DNA from: an uncultured Oscillospiraceae bacterium
GTDB lineage: Bacteria > Bacillota > Clostridia > Oscillospirales > Ruminococcaceae
NCBI GenBank assembly: GCA_910577365.1
Contig: CAJTMU010000006.1
Span: forward strand, 10,758 to 74,757
Direction: 5' to 3'
DNA length: 64,000 nt
Shown here: positions 32,980 to 41,570 of the stretch, in pieces
Position numbering within the stretch: the stretch's first letter is position 1
Layout: every line of letters starts with the position of its first letter
Program-made: the position numbers and the translations under genes
Notes under the pieces: generated by a model
Told to the model about the DNA's origin: nothing
What the model saw: the letters and a program-made list of their open reading frames with translations, nothing else
Databases searched by the model: none

Positions 32980-34932
32980 TTACATTCCGTCGTTAAATAT
33001 TTTAACAAAATCCTTGAAAGATCGCTGTGAATCCCTTTCGCGCACTCTATATCGCCATATTCCGAAAAGAACGGAGTATTTCACACAGTCGGGCAGCTCA
33101 TTCACTTGATTTTTAACTGTCAGATGATATCCTTTGCTGTCGTGCATGGCATCAATCTCCGCCTTTGCTTCCGCAAGTCCGTTCAGAGCCTCTGATGCAA
33201 ACGGTTGGGATTTGTAGCTTTCATCCTCAAAGCCTCGCGCCATATCGGTCAGCGTTTCCGAGGGCAGCTTTTCGAGCCTGCCGTCACGTATCACGCAAAG
33301 TCCGTCTAATGCTTCTATCGCCTCGGAGATCTCGCTTTCAGAAGAATCCTCCGTCAGCCCGAACAGCTTGTACAGCCTTTCCAGCAGCCCCTGTGCGAAC
33401 TCCGCGAGCTGCTTGCTGTTGGAGATATCCTTTGCTCCGAGATGTATATATTCGCACTTTACTCTCTTTATAAGGTCAAAACAGCTGTCAACCTCAACGG
33501 CGAAGCTATAAATATATTTAAGGTCGCTTATTACGCTGTTAAGGCTCTTTCCCTTGTCGGGAATATCCAGCAATATATTTCTTGTGGGAAGTTCCCCGCA
33601 GAAACCGCTTTCTATGCCGCCATACAGCACCTTGTCAAGCATCCGCGAGTCAAAAAGACCATTTCCATCGCGGAATATGATAAACTGCCTATCCGCCTCA
33701 CGCGCCGAGCCGTGACGCGTCATTCTTCTTTCAAGAAGCGCCGCAGAGGAGGGAAGCTCGTAATTTATAATGCAGTCTATCCTGTCCAGACCTTCTCCGA
33801 CGGCTCCCATGCCGTCCATACCGATTATGATTCTTGGGTATACAGTGCTGTCGTCAACGCGGAATTTTCTCTTGATATCCTCCGCGCGGAAAAGCTCACC
33901 TTTGGCGGCGCGTATTATGCCATCGTTATTGTACACACAGCTAAGCGCTTTTTTAAGAAAATCCACGGTGTTTTTATCGCAGCAATATATGATAGCTCGG
34001 CGATTCTCCTCTTTAAGGATGTCGTCCATCAGGTTAAGAAAGCTGTCCAGCTTCTTGTCAAACGCCCGAAGATCCTCAACATCAGAGCGGGTGTAGACGC
34101 TTTTCTGATAAACGCGCTTGTACGCTTCACAGTCGTATTCCTCAAAAATATTGCCGCCGTAGCGATATACGGGATTTCCCGTCAGCAAATCTACCTTTCT
34201 GCGCAGACTGCTCACCGTGTCTGAGTTAAAGCTGTAATCGCAGAAAGATATGTTTCGCTTAAGTTCGCCGATGTATACACGCTTGTCAAAATATCTCATC
34301 GCTGCGCAGTCCTCGTCAAACTCTGAAACCACCATGCCGAACGCCAGATATTTTGTCTGCTCTGCCAGCGATTCGTCCTTTAAGATACCCGAGATAAGCG
34401 CTGCCAGACGGCTGCTGTCTTCGTCGTTCTTTGCGGGGAATGGAGCGGTAACAAGCAGCTTTTCGCTTTTCCAGCTGATATTCTTTCTATAATAATCGTA
34501 GTCGGGGACAGAGGCATTCTGCTCCTCGTCGATTATTATCAGATCCCACACAAAGTTGTCTCCTGCCTTTGTCTTCAGTACGTTCTTTCCTGCAAGAGCC
34601 TCCGAGGACATCAGAAAGAGGTTAGGACAGCTTTCGCTGAAAAATGCCAGAGCATCGGGTGCCTCTGTGATGATCTTGAAATCCGCGCCAATTCCCGTTG
34701 TAAGTATTCTGTACCAGCCGTACAGCTCCATGCTTGAAGTTATCAGAAGTATGTTGGGGTTTTCTTTCTGCTGCAGCACATCATAGATACAAAGCCCCGC
34801 CTTTGTCAGCTTTTCCGAGCCAAACTCTCCGCATATCACCGCAAAGCCGAATTTGCGCAGCTTTTCAGCCGCCGCAAGGTTGACCGCCGACAGCTCCATT
34901 CCCTCCAAGGGTATCCACTTGATATCGCCCAA
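32980..34932 (-). CDS. SNF2-like superfamily 2 ATPase with degenerate Walker A
   Basis: A 650-residue protein starting at a TTG with a strong GGAGGTG site. SF2/SNF2 motifs are in order: motif I CGEFGSEKLT (34-43), where SNF2 has DEMGLGKT, so the Lys is kept but GKT is lost; Ia ILLITSS (61-67); II IIIDEEQ (132-138); III VTAPF (161-165); IV AIIYCCDKN; V-VI GEGLDRIDCIINYELP (379-394) and ERRMTRHG (401-408), like the GxNLQxxDxxINYDLPWNP and QRxGRxxRxGQ motifs. ATP hydrolysis is therefore uncertain. Residues about 430-650 are an unknown helical region. It is the first gene of the pair with the GHKL ATPase. Confidence 0.78.
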   Translation of the reverse strand: MGDIKWIPLEGMELSAVNLAAAEKLRKFGFAVICGEFGSEKLTKAGLCIYDVLQQKENPNILLITSSMELYGWYRILTTGIGADFKIITEAPDALAFFSESCPNLFLMSSEALAGKNVLKTKAGDNFVWDLIIIDEEQNASVPDYDYYRKNISWKSEKLLVTAPFPAKNDEDSSRLAALISGILKDESLAEQTKYLAFGMVVSEFDEDCAAMRYFDKRVYIGELKRNISFCDYSFNSDTVSSLRRKVDLLTGNPVYRYGGNIFEEYDCEAYKRVYQKSVYTRSDVEDLRAFDKKLDSFLNLMDDILKEENRRAIIYCCDKNTVDFLKKALSCVYNNDGIIRAAKGELFRAEDIKRKFRVDDSTVYPRIIIGMDGMGAVGEGLDRIDCIINYELPSSAALLERRMTRHGSAREADRQFIIFRDGNGLFDSRMLDKVLYGGIESGFCGELPTRNILLDIPDKGKSLNSVISDLKYIYSFAVEVDSCFDLIKRVKCEYIHLGAKDISNSKQLAEFAQGLLERLYKLFGLTEDSSESEISEAIEALDGLCVIRDGRLEKLPSETLTDMARGFEDESYKSQPFASEALNGLAEAKAEIDAMHDSKGYHLTVKNQVNELPDCVKYSVLFGIWRYRVRERDSQRSFKDFVKIFNDGM

Positions 34933-35010
34933 TTATATCGCACCTCCGTGTCAGATAAATGTTAGGGGTGAACCTACCCATTTACAGTCATCTGAAATCT
35001 ATTTATATTC

Positions 35011-35039
35011 ATTATACAACAAAATCCGAATTATTACAA
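35011..35039 (-). promoter_or_regulatory. Predicted promoter of the SNF2-like/GHKL pair
   Basis: On the minus strand TTGTAA (35039-35034), 17-bp spacer, TATAAT (35016-35011), about 80 bp before the TTG start. Confidence 0.7.
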
Positions 35040-35120
35040 GTTATTCAAGGCATATAGATATTAAAAATAATCAATACCATTTTTGTGAATAATGCACAAA
35101 AGAAATCCTTTACAAAGTGC

Positions 35121-35149
35121 TTTACTTTTGGTGAAATAAATGATAAAAT
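35121..35149 (+). promoter_or_regulatory. Predicted promoter of the aldolase-kinase pair
   Basis: TTTACT (35121-35126), 17-bp spacer, TAAAAT (35144-35149). Confidence 0.55.
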
Positions 35150-35228
35150 AATATAAGTGATTACTGCGGCATTGGGGCGTTTTTGAGAATGCATTCCACA
35201 GCTGCTTTAAATGGAAGGAAATCAAAAT

Positions 35229-35909
35229 ATGACAGAAACAGAACTTAAACAGGCAATATGCGACGTCGGACACAGGCTGTGGCAGCTTGGATTTGTCGCG
35301 GCAAACGACGGAAATATCTCCGTAAGGCTTCCCGATGGAAATTTTCTGGTAACTCCTACGGGGACAAGCAAGTCAAGCCTCAGACCCGAAATGATAATTA
35401 AAATGAACGCCAAAAACGAGGTGGTGGAGGAAGCCTCTGGCTATAAGCCCACGTCGGAGTTCAAGGTTCATCTGCGCTGCTATGAGGCACGTCCCGAAGT
35501 GAACGCGGTCGTTCATGCGCACCCTCCCACCGCTACGGGTTTTGCCATTGCGCATATACCTCTTGATGACTATACCATGCCCGAGGCAATAATTTTTCTG
35601 GGCTGCGTGCCTATCGCTCCATATGATACCCCCGGTTCGCAGGGCGTTGCGGACAATATTCTGCCCTATCTTGAAAATCACGATACCATACTAATGGAAA
35701 ACCACGGCGCACTGACCGTGGGTATAGATATAACACAGGCATATTATCGCATGGAAACGCTGGAGCACTTCGCAAAGGTAAGCCTTGTGGCAAGGCAGCT
35801 TGGCGGCGCAAACGATCTGCCCATGGAAAAGATAGAGGAATGCTGTGAGCTTGCAAAGGGATTCCCGATCAGACATCCGGGATACAGAAAATATTCCGCT
35901 CAGAAGTAG
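35229..35909 (+). CDS. Class II aldolase, L-fuculose-phosphate aldolase-like
   Basis: The ATG at 35229 follows GGAAGGAAA. The 226-residue product has the family's zinc ligands in VVHAHPPT and MENHGAL, the phosphate-binding ANDGNISVR and TPTGTSKSSL, and a Glu in the PEAIIF segment. It cleaves a ketose 1-phosphate (fuculose-1-P or similar) to DHAP and an aldehyde. A kinase for the preceding step follows 98 bp downstream, and an isomerase is at 15 kb. Exact sugar unproven: L-fucose or L-rhamnose are the natural candidates. Confidence 0.9.
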   Translation: MTETELKQAICDVGHRLWQLGFVAANDGNISVRLPDGNFLVTPTGTSKSSLRPEMIIKMNAKNEVVEEASGYKPTSEFKVHLRCYEARPEVNAVVHAHPPTATGFAIAHIPLDDYTMPEAIIFLGCVPIAPYDTPGSQGVADNILPYLENHDTILMENHGALTVGIDITQAYYRMETLEHFAKVSLVARQLGGANDLPMEKIEECCELAKGFPIRHPGYRKYSAQK

Positions 35910-36007
35910 GCGTTTGGAGAAAACAGAATGGAATAGGCTCGGCGGAGTCGGCGCGTTTTCATGTCTTTTATACCTGAAATCGTCCTTCTTCCAAATCGGA
36001 GGTAATT

Positions 36008-37492
36008 ATGTCTAAAACTGTTTTAGTATTCGATTTCGGTGCTTCGAGCGCCAGAGCTATGCGCTGCATGTTTGACGGGGGCAGGCTGCTTCTGGAGGAA
36101 GTCCACCGCTTTGTTAACACTCCAATAAATGAAGCGGGACATCTTCGCTGGGATATTGATGAGCTTTTTGAGCAGATGAAAATAGGAATCAGCTTCGCCA
36201 TGTTTAACGGAGGCTTTGACGCAATAAGCATTGACACATGGGGAGTGGATTTCGCGCTTATTGTGCGTGACGGTGAGATGCTGGAAAAACCTGTGCATTA
36301 CCGTGACAGCCGCACCGACGATATGCCGCATGAGGTGGCGGGAATACTTCCCGCTGAGGCGCTGTTCATGCAGACGGGCGTTCTGCCGCAAAGCATAAAC
36401 ACCGTTTATCAGCTTGCTTATATAGTACGTCATGAACGCAACATGCTTTTCCGTGCGGAGCGTCTGCTGATGATGCCTGACCTGTTTGCGTACTTTCTTA
36501 CGGGGGAGTGCCGCAACGAATACACCGAAGCCACCACATCACAGCTTATTGACCAGAAATCCAAGGGATGGAATCTTAAAATAATTGAAAGTCTGGGTCT
36601 TCCGAAGCTGATATTCTGCCCAATAATACGCCCAGGGGAAGTTTACGGCGGTCTTAAGGACGAGCTTGCAGTGGAATTTCGCTGCGAGAGAGTTCCCGTT
36701 ATCGCCTGCCCGTCGCACGATACTGCCTCGGCGGTGCTTGCTGTGCCGAGTGAGCAGGAGCATTTCGTATTTATCAGCTGCGGAACGTGGGCGCTGTTCG
36801 GGACGGAGCTGAAACGCCCGATAGTGTCAAAAGAGGTAATGGAGCTTGGGCTGTCCAACGAGGGCGGCTATGGTGACACTGCCATTATGCTCAAAAACAT
36901 CATGGGTCTGTGGCTTATACAGGAATGCCGCCGCTACTATAACAAGGACGGACTGGATTATACCTTTGCTTACTTAGAGCAGGCGGCGCGCGAGGCTGAG
37001 CCGTTTGTTAGCTTTATCAACCCTAACGACAGCTCATTTGTTGCTCCCGATAATATGCCGATTAAAATTCGGGAGTATTGCCGGAAAACCGGTCAGCCCA
37101 TCCCCGAAAGCATGGGAGAGATACTGCGCTGCATTTATCAGAGCCTTGCCTGCGAGTTTGCGCTTACTCTTGAAAGCATATCCGAAATTACGGGCTTAAA
37201 ATACGACAGGATACATATGATAGGCGGCGGCACAAAGGATAAGCTTCTGTGCGAGCTTACCGCGGACTGCTGCGGTATCCCAGCGGTGGCTGGTCCCACT
37301 GAAGCAACCGCTCTCGGAAACGGAATAGCTTCGCTTATCGCTCTTGGAGAGATAGAGAACGTAGCAGCGGCGCGTCGTATCATAATTGATTCGGGACTGA
37401 CGCATACCTTTGAGCCGACAGAGCATGCGAAATGGCTTGAAGCGCTCAAAAATTACAGGAAAATTGTCACTTTTGGGTCCGGGCAATGCTGA
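36008..37492 (+). CDS. Rhamnulokinase-like FGGY sugar kinase
   Basis: A 494-residue FGGY kinase with a GGAGG site 7 bases before the ATG. Motifs are VFDFGASSARAM (phosphate loop), IDTWGVDFALI, HYRDSRTDDM, SCGTWALFG and MIGGGTKDKLLCELTADCCG, matching rhamnulokinases rather than xylulokinases. It phosphorylates a ketose at C1, giving the substrate of the aldolase encoded just before it. FucK-type function is possible because the nearby aldolase and the distant isomerase look fucose-type. It ends the operon before a clear terminator. Confidence 0.9.
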   Translation: MSKTVLVFDFGASSARAMRCMFDGGRLLLEEVHRFVNTPINEAGHLRWDIDELFEQMKIGISFAMFNGGFDAISIDTWGVDFALIVRDGEMLEKPVHYRDSRTDDMPHEVAGILPAEALFMQTGVLPQSINTVYQLAYIVRHERNMLFRAERLLMMPDLFAYFLTGECRNEYTEATTSQLIDQKSKGWNLKIIESLGLPKLIFCPIIRPGEVYGGLKDELAVEFRCERVPVIACPSHDTASAVLAVPSEQEHFVFISCGTWALFGTELKRPIVSKEVMELGLSNEGGYGDTAIMLKNIMGLWLIQECRRYYNKDGLDYTFAYLEQAAREAEPFVSFINPNDSSFVAPDNMPIKIREYCRKTGQPIPESMGEILRCIYQSLACEFALTLESISEITGLKYDRIHMIGGGTKDKLLCELTADCCGIPAVAGPTEATALGNGIASLIALGEIENVAAARRIIIDSGLTHTFEPTEHAKWLEALKNYRKIVTFGSGQC

Positions 37493-37590
37493 TATCAGCA
37501 GAAAAAGTTTTCACAATGTAATAATAAATAGGTAAAAGCGTTGTTTGCAAAGAGCAGCGTAACTTCCACGCAAGAAATTTTTATATAATG

Positions 37591-37620
37591 ATCCCGACAT
37601 GAATTTCGTGTCGGGATTTT
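37591..37620 (+). terminator. Terminator after the kinase gene
   Basis: ATCCCGACA and TGTCGGGAT arms followed by TTTTATG. Confidence 0.88.
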
Positions 37621-37750
37621 TATGTCTAATTTCCATATAAAATACTCCGTTCTATTTCGGACAATCCCAGCATAGGATTAATTAACACAAAAGGCAGGGT
37701 AAAAGGACATAGTACGTTATGACTCTTACTACCCCCGAAAGGAGCGCTGT

Positions 37751-38602
37751 ATGATTACGGCAAAAGGACAGGAAATACCGCTGAAAACCGCGGCGGCTAA
37801 AATAAGGCTTACGGGATTTCGCGGGGACTTGGCGGAAATACGCCTGAGAGCGGGGCGCAGGGCGGTGGCGGTTACCGCCGACGGCGCTATGCAGACCTGC
37901 TCAGAACCTTTCACTGCGGAGGATATTGCAAACTGCTTCGCGGAGCTTTGCAGATACTCCGTACACAGTTATACCAGCGAGATAGCGGAGGGATACATAA
38001 CCCTTGACGGCGGTCACCGCGTGGGTATATGCGGAACTGCAGTGTTGAGAGATGGCAAAATTGAAACGTTGCGGGACATCTCATCGCTGAATATCCGTAT
38101 CGCAAGACAGGTAATAGGCTGCGCAGAGGAACTGTGCGGCAGGATATTTGACCGTCCACACTCTTTGCTGCTGGCAGGGAAACCGATGTGCGGAAAAACA
38201 ACTCTTCTCAGGGATATGACGCGTATTCTCGGAGAGCGGCATAAGGTAACGCTTATAGACAGCCGAAACGAAATTTCCGCATGCGTGAGGGGTACGCCCA
38301 CGCTGGATATAGGGCAGCACACCGATGTTCTGTGCGGCTGCCCCAAGTCCGAGGGGATAATTCTGGCGCTGCGCTCTCTAAGCCCTGAAATAATAATATG
38401 CGACGAGATAGGACGGGATTACGAGGCAGTGGAGCAGTGTTTGTTCTGCGGGGTTAAGCTGATAGCCTCCGCTCATGCGGAGAGCGTCGCGGAACTTAAG
38501 CGGAGGAGCGGAATTTGCGGGCTGCTTCCCATGTTTGACTATACGGCAGTTATAGGGGAAAAGGGTCGTCTTATTGATATCCGCCGTTCGGAGGAATTGT
38601 AA
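37751..38602 (+). CDS. spoIIIAA: Stage III sporulation protein AA (ATPase)
   Basis: A 283-residue secretion-type ATPase, slightly shorter than B. subtilis SpoIIIAA. The Walker A is AGKPMCGKTTLL with Lys149; Walker B is EIIICDEIG. AEIRLRAGR, GYITLDGGHRVGICG and LNIRIARQVIG are family signatures. It acts in the mother cell as the motor of the SpoIIIA-SpoIIQ channel. First gene of a complete eight-gene operon, 13 bp after a GGAG site. A sigma-E promoter is expected upstream but I could not fix it by eye. Confidence 0.97.
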   Translation: MITAKGQEIPLKTAAAKIRLTGFRGDLAEIRLRAGRRAVAVTADGAMQTCSEPFTAEDIANCFAELCRYSVHSYTSEIAEGYITLDGGHRVGICGTAVLRDGKIETLRDISSLNIRIARQVIGCAEELCGRIFDRPHSLLLAGKPMCGKTTLLRDMTRILGERHKVTLIDSRNEISACVRGTPTLDIGQHTDVLCGCPKSEGIILALRSLSPEIIICDEIGRDYEAVEQCLFCGVKLIASAHAESVAELKRRSGICGLLPMFDYTAVIGEKGRLIDIRRSEEL

Positions 38603-39088
38603 ATGAGAACCATACTTGCCTTGGCGGCATTTCTGCTTTGCTTTGCTTATGGAGCGCGTCAAAGTCTGCTTCTAAAGCGCCGAGCGGCATTTCTGGAGGA
38701 ACTGTCGCGTATGCTGGGCGGATTTGAGATAGAAATACGCTTCGCCGCGCCTACTCTTGATATCCTGTGTGAAAAGGCGGAGGGTGGCTTTGCGGATATT
38801 CTGAGGGAGTGCTGCTGCGATAATGATATAAAATCCGCGTGGGAGCGTGCGTGCGGCAGACTCTGTGCGCTTCCGTACTGCCGCGCGGAGGAGAGCGAAC
38901 TTATGCTTTCGCTGGGGCGCTCACTCGGAACCAGCGATATAAGCGGACAGCTGTCGCTGATAGGGCTTCATTCCGAAAAGCTGAACGCGCTCAGAAGGAG
39001 CGCAGCCGAGGAATCTGCGAAAAAAGGAAAGCTGTTTCGCTCCGTGGGCGCTCTCTGCGGAATAGGAGCGGCGGTATTGATTATGTAA
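38603..39088 (+). CDS. spoIIIAB: Stage III sporulation protein AB
   Basis: A 161-residue protein with an N-terminal membrane segment (TILALAAFLLCFAYGA), a helical cytoplasmic region resembling type II secretion F-like proteins, and a C-terminal hydrophobic end (GALCGIGAAVLIM). The ATG follows the spoIIIAA stop directly; its GGAGG lies inside spoIIIAA, so translation is coupled. It is part of the mother-cell side of the feeding-tube complex. Confidence 0.93.
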   Translation: MRTILALAAFLLCFAYGARQSLLLKRRAAFLEELSRMLGGFEIEIRFAAPTLDILCEKAEGGFADILRECCCDNDIKSAWERACGRLCALPYCRAEESELMLSLGRSLGTSDISGQLSLIGLHSEKLNALRRSAAEESAKKGKLFRSVGALCGIGAAVLIM

Positions 39089-39101
39089 CGGGACGGTTTA
39101 T

Positions 39102-39299
39102 ATGGAACTGGATTTGATTTTCAAGATAGCCGCGGTGGGCATAATCGTGGCGGTACTTAATCTTATACTTAAAAAGACCGACCACGATGAGCAGGCGATG
39201 ATGCTGACGGTTGCGGGTCTGGTAATAGTACTGATGATGATAATTCCCGCGATAGAGGATTTGTTTGACACCATAAAGAATGTATTCGGACTTTGGTGA
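39102..39299 (+). CDS. spoIIIAC: Stage III sporulation protein AC
   Basis: A 65-residue protein with two membrane helices (IFKIAAVGIIVAVLNLIL and LTVAGLVIVLMMIIPAI) separated by a KKTDHDEQA loop, the exact layout of SpoIIIAC. Third gene of the operon, 13 bp after spoIIIAB. Confidence 0.95.
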   Translation: MELDLIFKIAAVGIIVAVLNLILKKTDHDEQAMMLTVAGLVIVLMMIIPAIEDLFDTIKNVFGLW

Positions 39300-39332
39300 G
39301 CAATGTCATGACGTTTATACTGGAGTGTTGAA

Positions 39333-39722
39333 ATGAATATAATATCACTTGCGGGAACAGCTGTAATATCCGCGGTGCTTTGCGTTGTAGTGAAACAGTA
39401 CAAGCCCGAAGCGGCATTGGGCATAGGTCTTGCATGCGGGGTAATTATTCTTGGAGCGGTAATATCGATGTTGGCGCCGTCGATAGAGGCGATTAATACG
39501 CTCACTCAGTCGGCGGGTATTGATAGTGAGTTTGCGCGGGTATTGCTTAAGGCGCTGGCGGTTTGTTATGTTACCCAGCTTTCCGCTGACTGCTGCCGCG
39601 ATGCCGGCGAAAGCGCCATTGCCGCAAAATTGGAGCTGGCGGGACGTGCCGCGATTTTGGTGGTGTCGCTGCCCGTATTCACAAGTCTGGCAGAACTGGT
39701 AACAAAGCTGATGGGGAATTAA
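39333..39722 (+). CDS. spoIIIAD: Stage III sporulation protein AD
   Basis: A 129-residue membrane protein with four hydrophobic segments, including ISLAGTAVISAVLCVVV and GLACGVIILGAVISML, and the family segment LLKALAVCYVTQLSADCCRDAGE. It pairs with SpoIIIAC in the membrane base of the complex. Confidence 0.95.
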   Translation: MNIISLAGTAVISAVLCVVVKQYKPEAALGIGLACGVIILGAVISMLAPSIEAINTLTQSAGIDSEFARVLLKALAVCYVTQLSADCCRDAGESAIAAKLELAGRAAILVVSLPVFTSLAELVTKLMGN

Positions 39723-39772
39723 GTGCGGAAAATTAAGACGCAAAAGATACTGAAAACAAGGATAAACAGTTC

Positions 39773-39908
39773 GCCCACGCGGGAATTTTACGCAGTCTGC
39801 CGTTTAGGCGGGGTGGGTTTCACTGAAACGCAGCTTCGCTGGCGTGTCTAACGGAATCCGCAGAAGGCGGGTGAAGTGGTGAGGGAAATTTAAATCAAAA
39901 TAAGGAGA
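39773..39908 (+). repeat. Palindromic leader element inside the spoIIIA operon
   Basis: A 190-bp gap between spoIIIAD and spoIIIAE. It runs from CGCGGGAATTTT to GGGAAATTTAAATC and ends in AAAATAAGGAGAAAAA at the spoIIIAE ATG. The closing part, GGCGGGTGAAGTGGTG, resembles the leader of the GT2 gene at 4815. An intergenic insertion in an otherwise tight operon is unusual. Confidence 0.55.
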
Positions 39909-39912
39909 AAAA

Positions 39913-41019
39913 ATGCAAAGGATAGTTTCAATTGCCGCGGCGCTTCTTTTGTGGTTTGCAATAGGGGTGAGCGCTTTTGCGGAGGTCGGCTCGGACGGGT
40001 TCGATTACGGACGTGAGCAGCTGGAGGGCGCCGTTCCCGAAACGGCAGCGGAACTGCTGGAGGAGGGCGGAATAACCCCCGAAAACGGGGGAGCACTGGC
40101 ATGGAGCTTTACAGACGTTTTGGTGTTTATATGGGATATGATAAAGGAGAGGGCACTTAAGCCGCTGAAGCTGCTTGTGTCGCTGTGCGGAGTGGTGCTG
40201 CTGTGTGCACTGGCAAATTCCATTGCAGATAACGGCGGCGGTCTTAAGGGTGTTTTTTCGGCTGTGGGAGTTCTTGCAGGGGCGGGGATAGTTGTTACCG
40301 CCGTCTGGGAAGTGCTTAATGAAACGCTTACGATGCTGAGCGCGGCGGCAAATTTTATATTAATATTTATACCGATATTTGCTGCCGTAACGGCGGTTCT
40401 CGGACACGCAATGTCTGCTACTGCGGTTCATACCGCATCTCTTGCGGCAACGCAGCTTTTCTCTCAGTTAGCTGTAAACTTCCTTGCGCCCATGTGCGGT
40501 GCGGTAATGGGGCTTTCTGTTACGGGAGCTATACATCCGCAGCTTAATCTTGCAAAACTGGGAGAGATAATAAAAAAGTTTGTGGTGTGGGGTCTGACGC
40601 TTATTATGACGGTGTTTATGAGCATTCTGTCCGCTCAAACCATAGTTGCGGCTTCATCGGACAATACCCTGATACGTGCCGCGAAATTTATGGTATCATC
40701 GGGAGTTCCCATTGTGGGAGGGACAATATCAGACGCGGTAAGCTCAGTGCAGGGCAGTCTGGAGCTGCTAAAGGGAAGCATAGGTACATATGGGATAATA
40801 GCTGCTGCGGCGATAATACTGCCCACGCTTATAACCGTTGGCTGCTATAAGCTGGCAATGATGTGTGCGCGTTCCGCGGGGGAGATATTCGGGCTGAAGG
40901 AGCTTTCTGAGCTGTTTAAAAGCTGCGAATCAGTTATGGCGATAATTCTTGCGGTACAGGTTTGCTTTTTGCTGCTGAACACGTTCGCGGTGATAATCCT
41001 GTTGGTCGCGGGAAAATAA
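39913..41019 (+). CDS. spoIIIAE: Stage III sporulation protein AE
   Basis: A 368-residue protein with a cleavable signal peptide (MQRIVSIAAALLLWFAIG...SAFA) and about eight membrane helices. Conserved stretches are LVSLCGVVLLCALANSI, VLGHAMSATAVHTAS and GVPIVGGTISDAVS. It is the large membrane channel subunit of the SpoIIIA complex. The Shine-Dalgarno AAGGAG is supplied by the repeat-like element just upstream. Confidence 0.95.
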   Translation: MQRIVSIAAALLLWFAIGVSAFAEVGSDGFDYGREQLEGAVPETAAELLEEGGITPENGGALAWSFTDVLVFIWDMIKERALKPLKLLVSLCGVVLLCALANSIADNGGGLKGVFSAVGVLAGAGIVVTAVWEVLNETLTMLSAAANFILIFIPIFAAVTAVLGHAMSATAVHTASLAATQLFSQLAVNFLAPMCGAVMGLSVTGAIHPQLNLAKLGEIIKKFVVWGLTLIMTVFMSILSAQTIVAASSDNTLIRAAKFMVSSGVPIVGGTISDAVSSVQGSLELLKGSIGTYGIIAAAAIILPTLITVGCYKLAMMCARSAGEIFGLKELSELFKSCESVMAIILAVQVCFLLLNTFAVIILLVAGK

Positions 41020-41032
41020 AAGGAGCGTTAAA

Positions 41033-41497
41033 ATGCAGTTTCTTACTACGGTATGTATAGCGGCGATAGCGGCGGCACTGTTCCGTATGCTTGTTCCCGA
41101 AAATAAGGCGGAAAAGCAGATAGCTTTTCTTGTGGTGTGTGTGTTCCTGCTTACCTGCGCTTCGGCGCTGACGGGTACGGAGCTATCTCTGGACGCAGAC
41201 GCCTACAATATCGGCGTAAACACTGATTACATAGGCTTTTCGGGTGAAGTCAACAAATCCTTGCAAAAGAAAATATGCAAGGATTTGTCGGACAAGCTGT
41301 ATAAGTTGATGAATGAAAACGGAATTTATCCCCAAGAAATTCATGTTATCGTTAATATTTCAGGTTTGTACAGCATAGATATAACACAGGTAAAGCTTGT
41401 TTTGGGCGAGGAACAGCGTGGCGCGGCAACAGCGGCGGCAGAGCTGCTCGCCGAAGAGCTTGACGAGGATGTTGAGGCTGTGATAGAAGTAAGATAG
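41033..41497 (+). CDS. spoIIIAF: Stage III sporulation protein AF
   Basis: A 154-residue protein with two N-terminal membrane helices (LTTVCIAAIAAALFRMLV and IAFLVVCVFLLTCASAL) and a C-terminal soluble domain containing IHVIVNISGLYSIDITQVKL. AAAGGAG precedes the ATG. Thirteen bases separate it from spoIIIAE. Confidence 0.93.
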   Translation: MQFLTTVCIAAIAAALFRMLVPENKAEKQIAFLVVCVFLLTCASALTGTELSLDADAYNIGVNTDYIGFSGEVNKSLQKKICKDLSDKLYKLMNENGIYPQEIHVIVNISGLYSIDITQVKLVLGEEQRGAATAAAELLAEELDEDVEAVIEVR

Positions 41498-41570
41498 CGT
41501 GTAGAGAGACGGCTGACAGACTCTTTTCCGCGTCTGCCCGCAGCTTGCTTCAAAAAGGGGTGATGACGGA

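Noticed and set aside
32980..34932. Calling the SNF2-like protein DrmA, ZorD or another named defence helicase
   Set aside because: Partner genes and accessory domains of those systems are absent, so a named assignment would not be supported.
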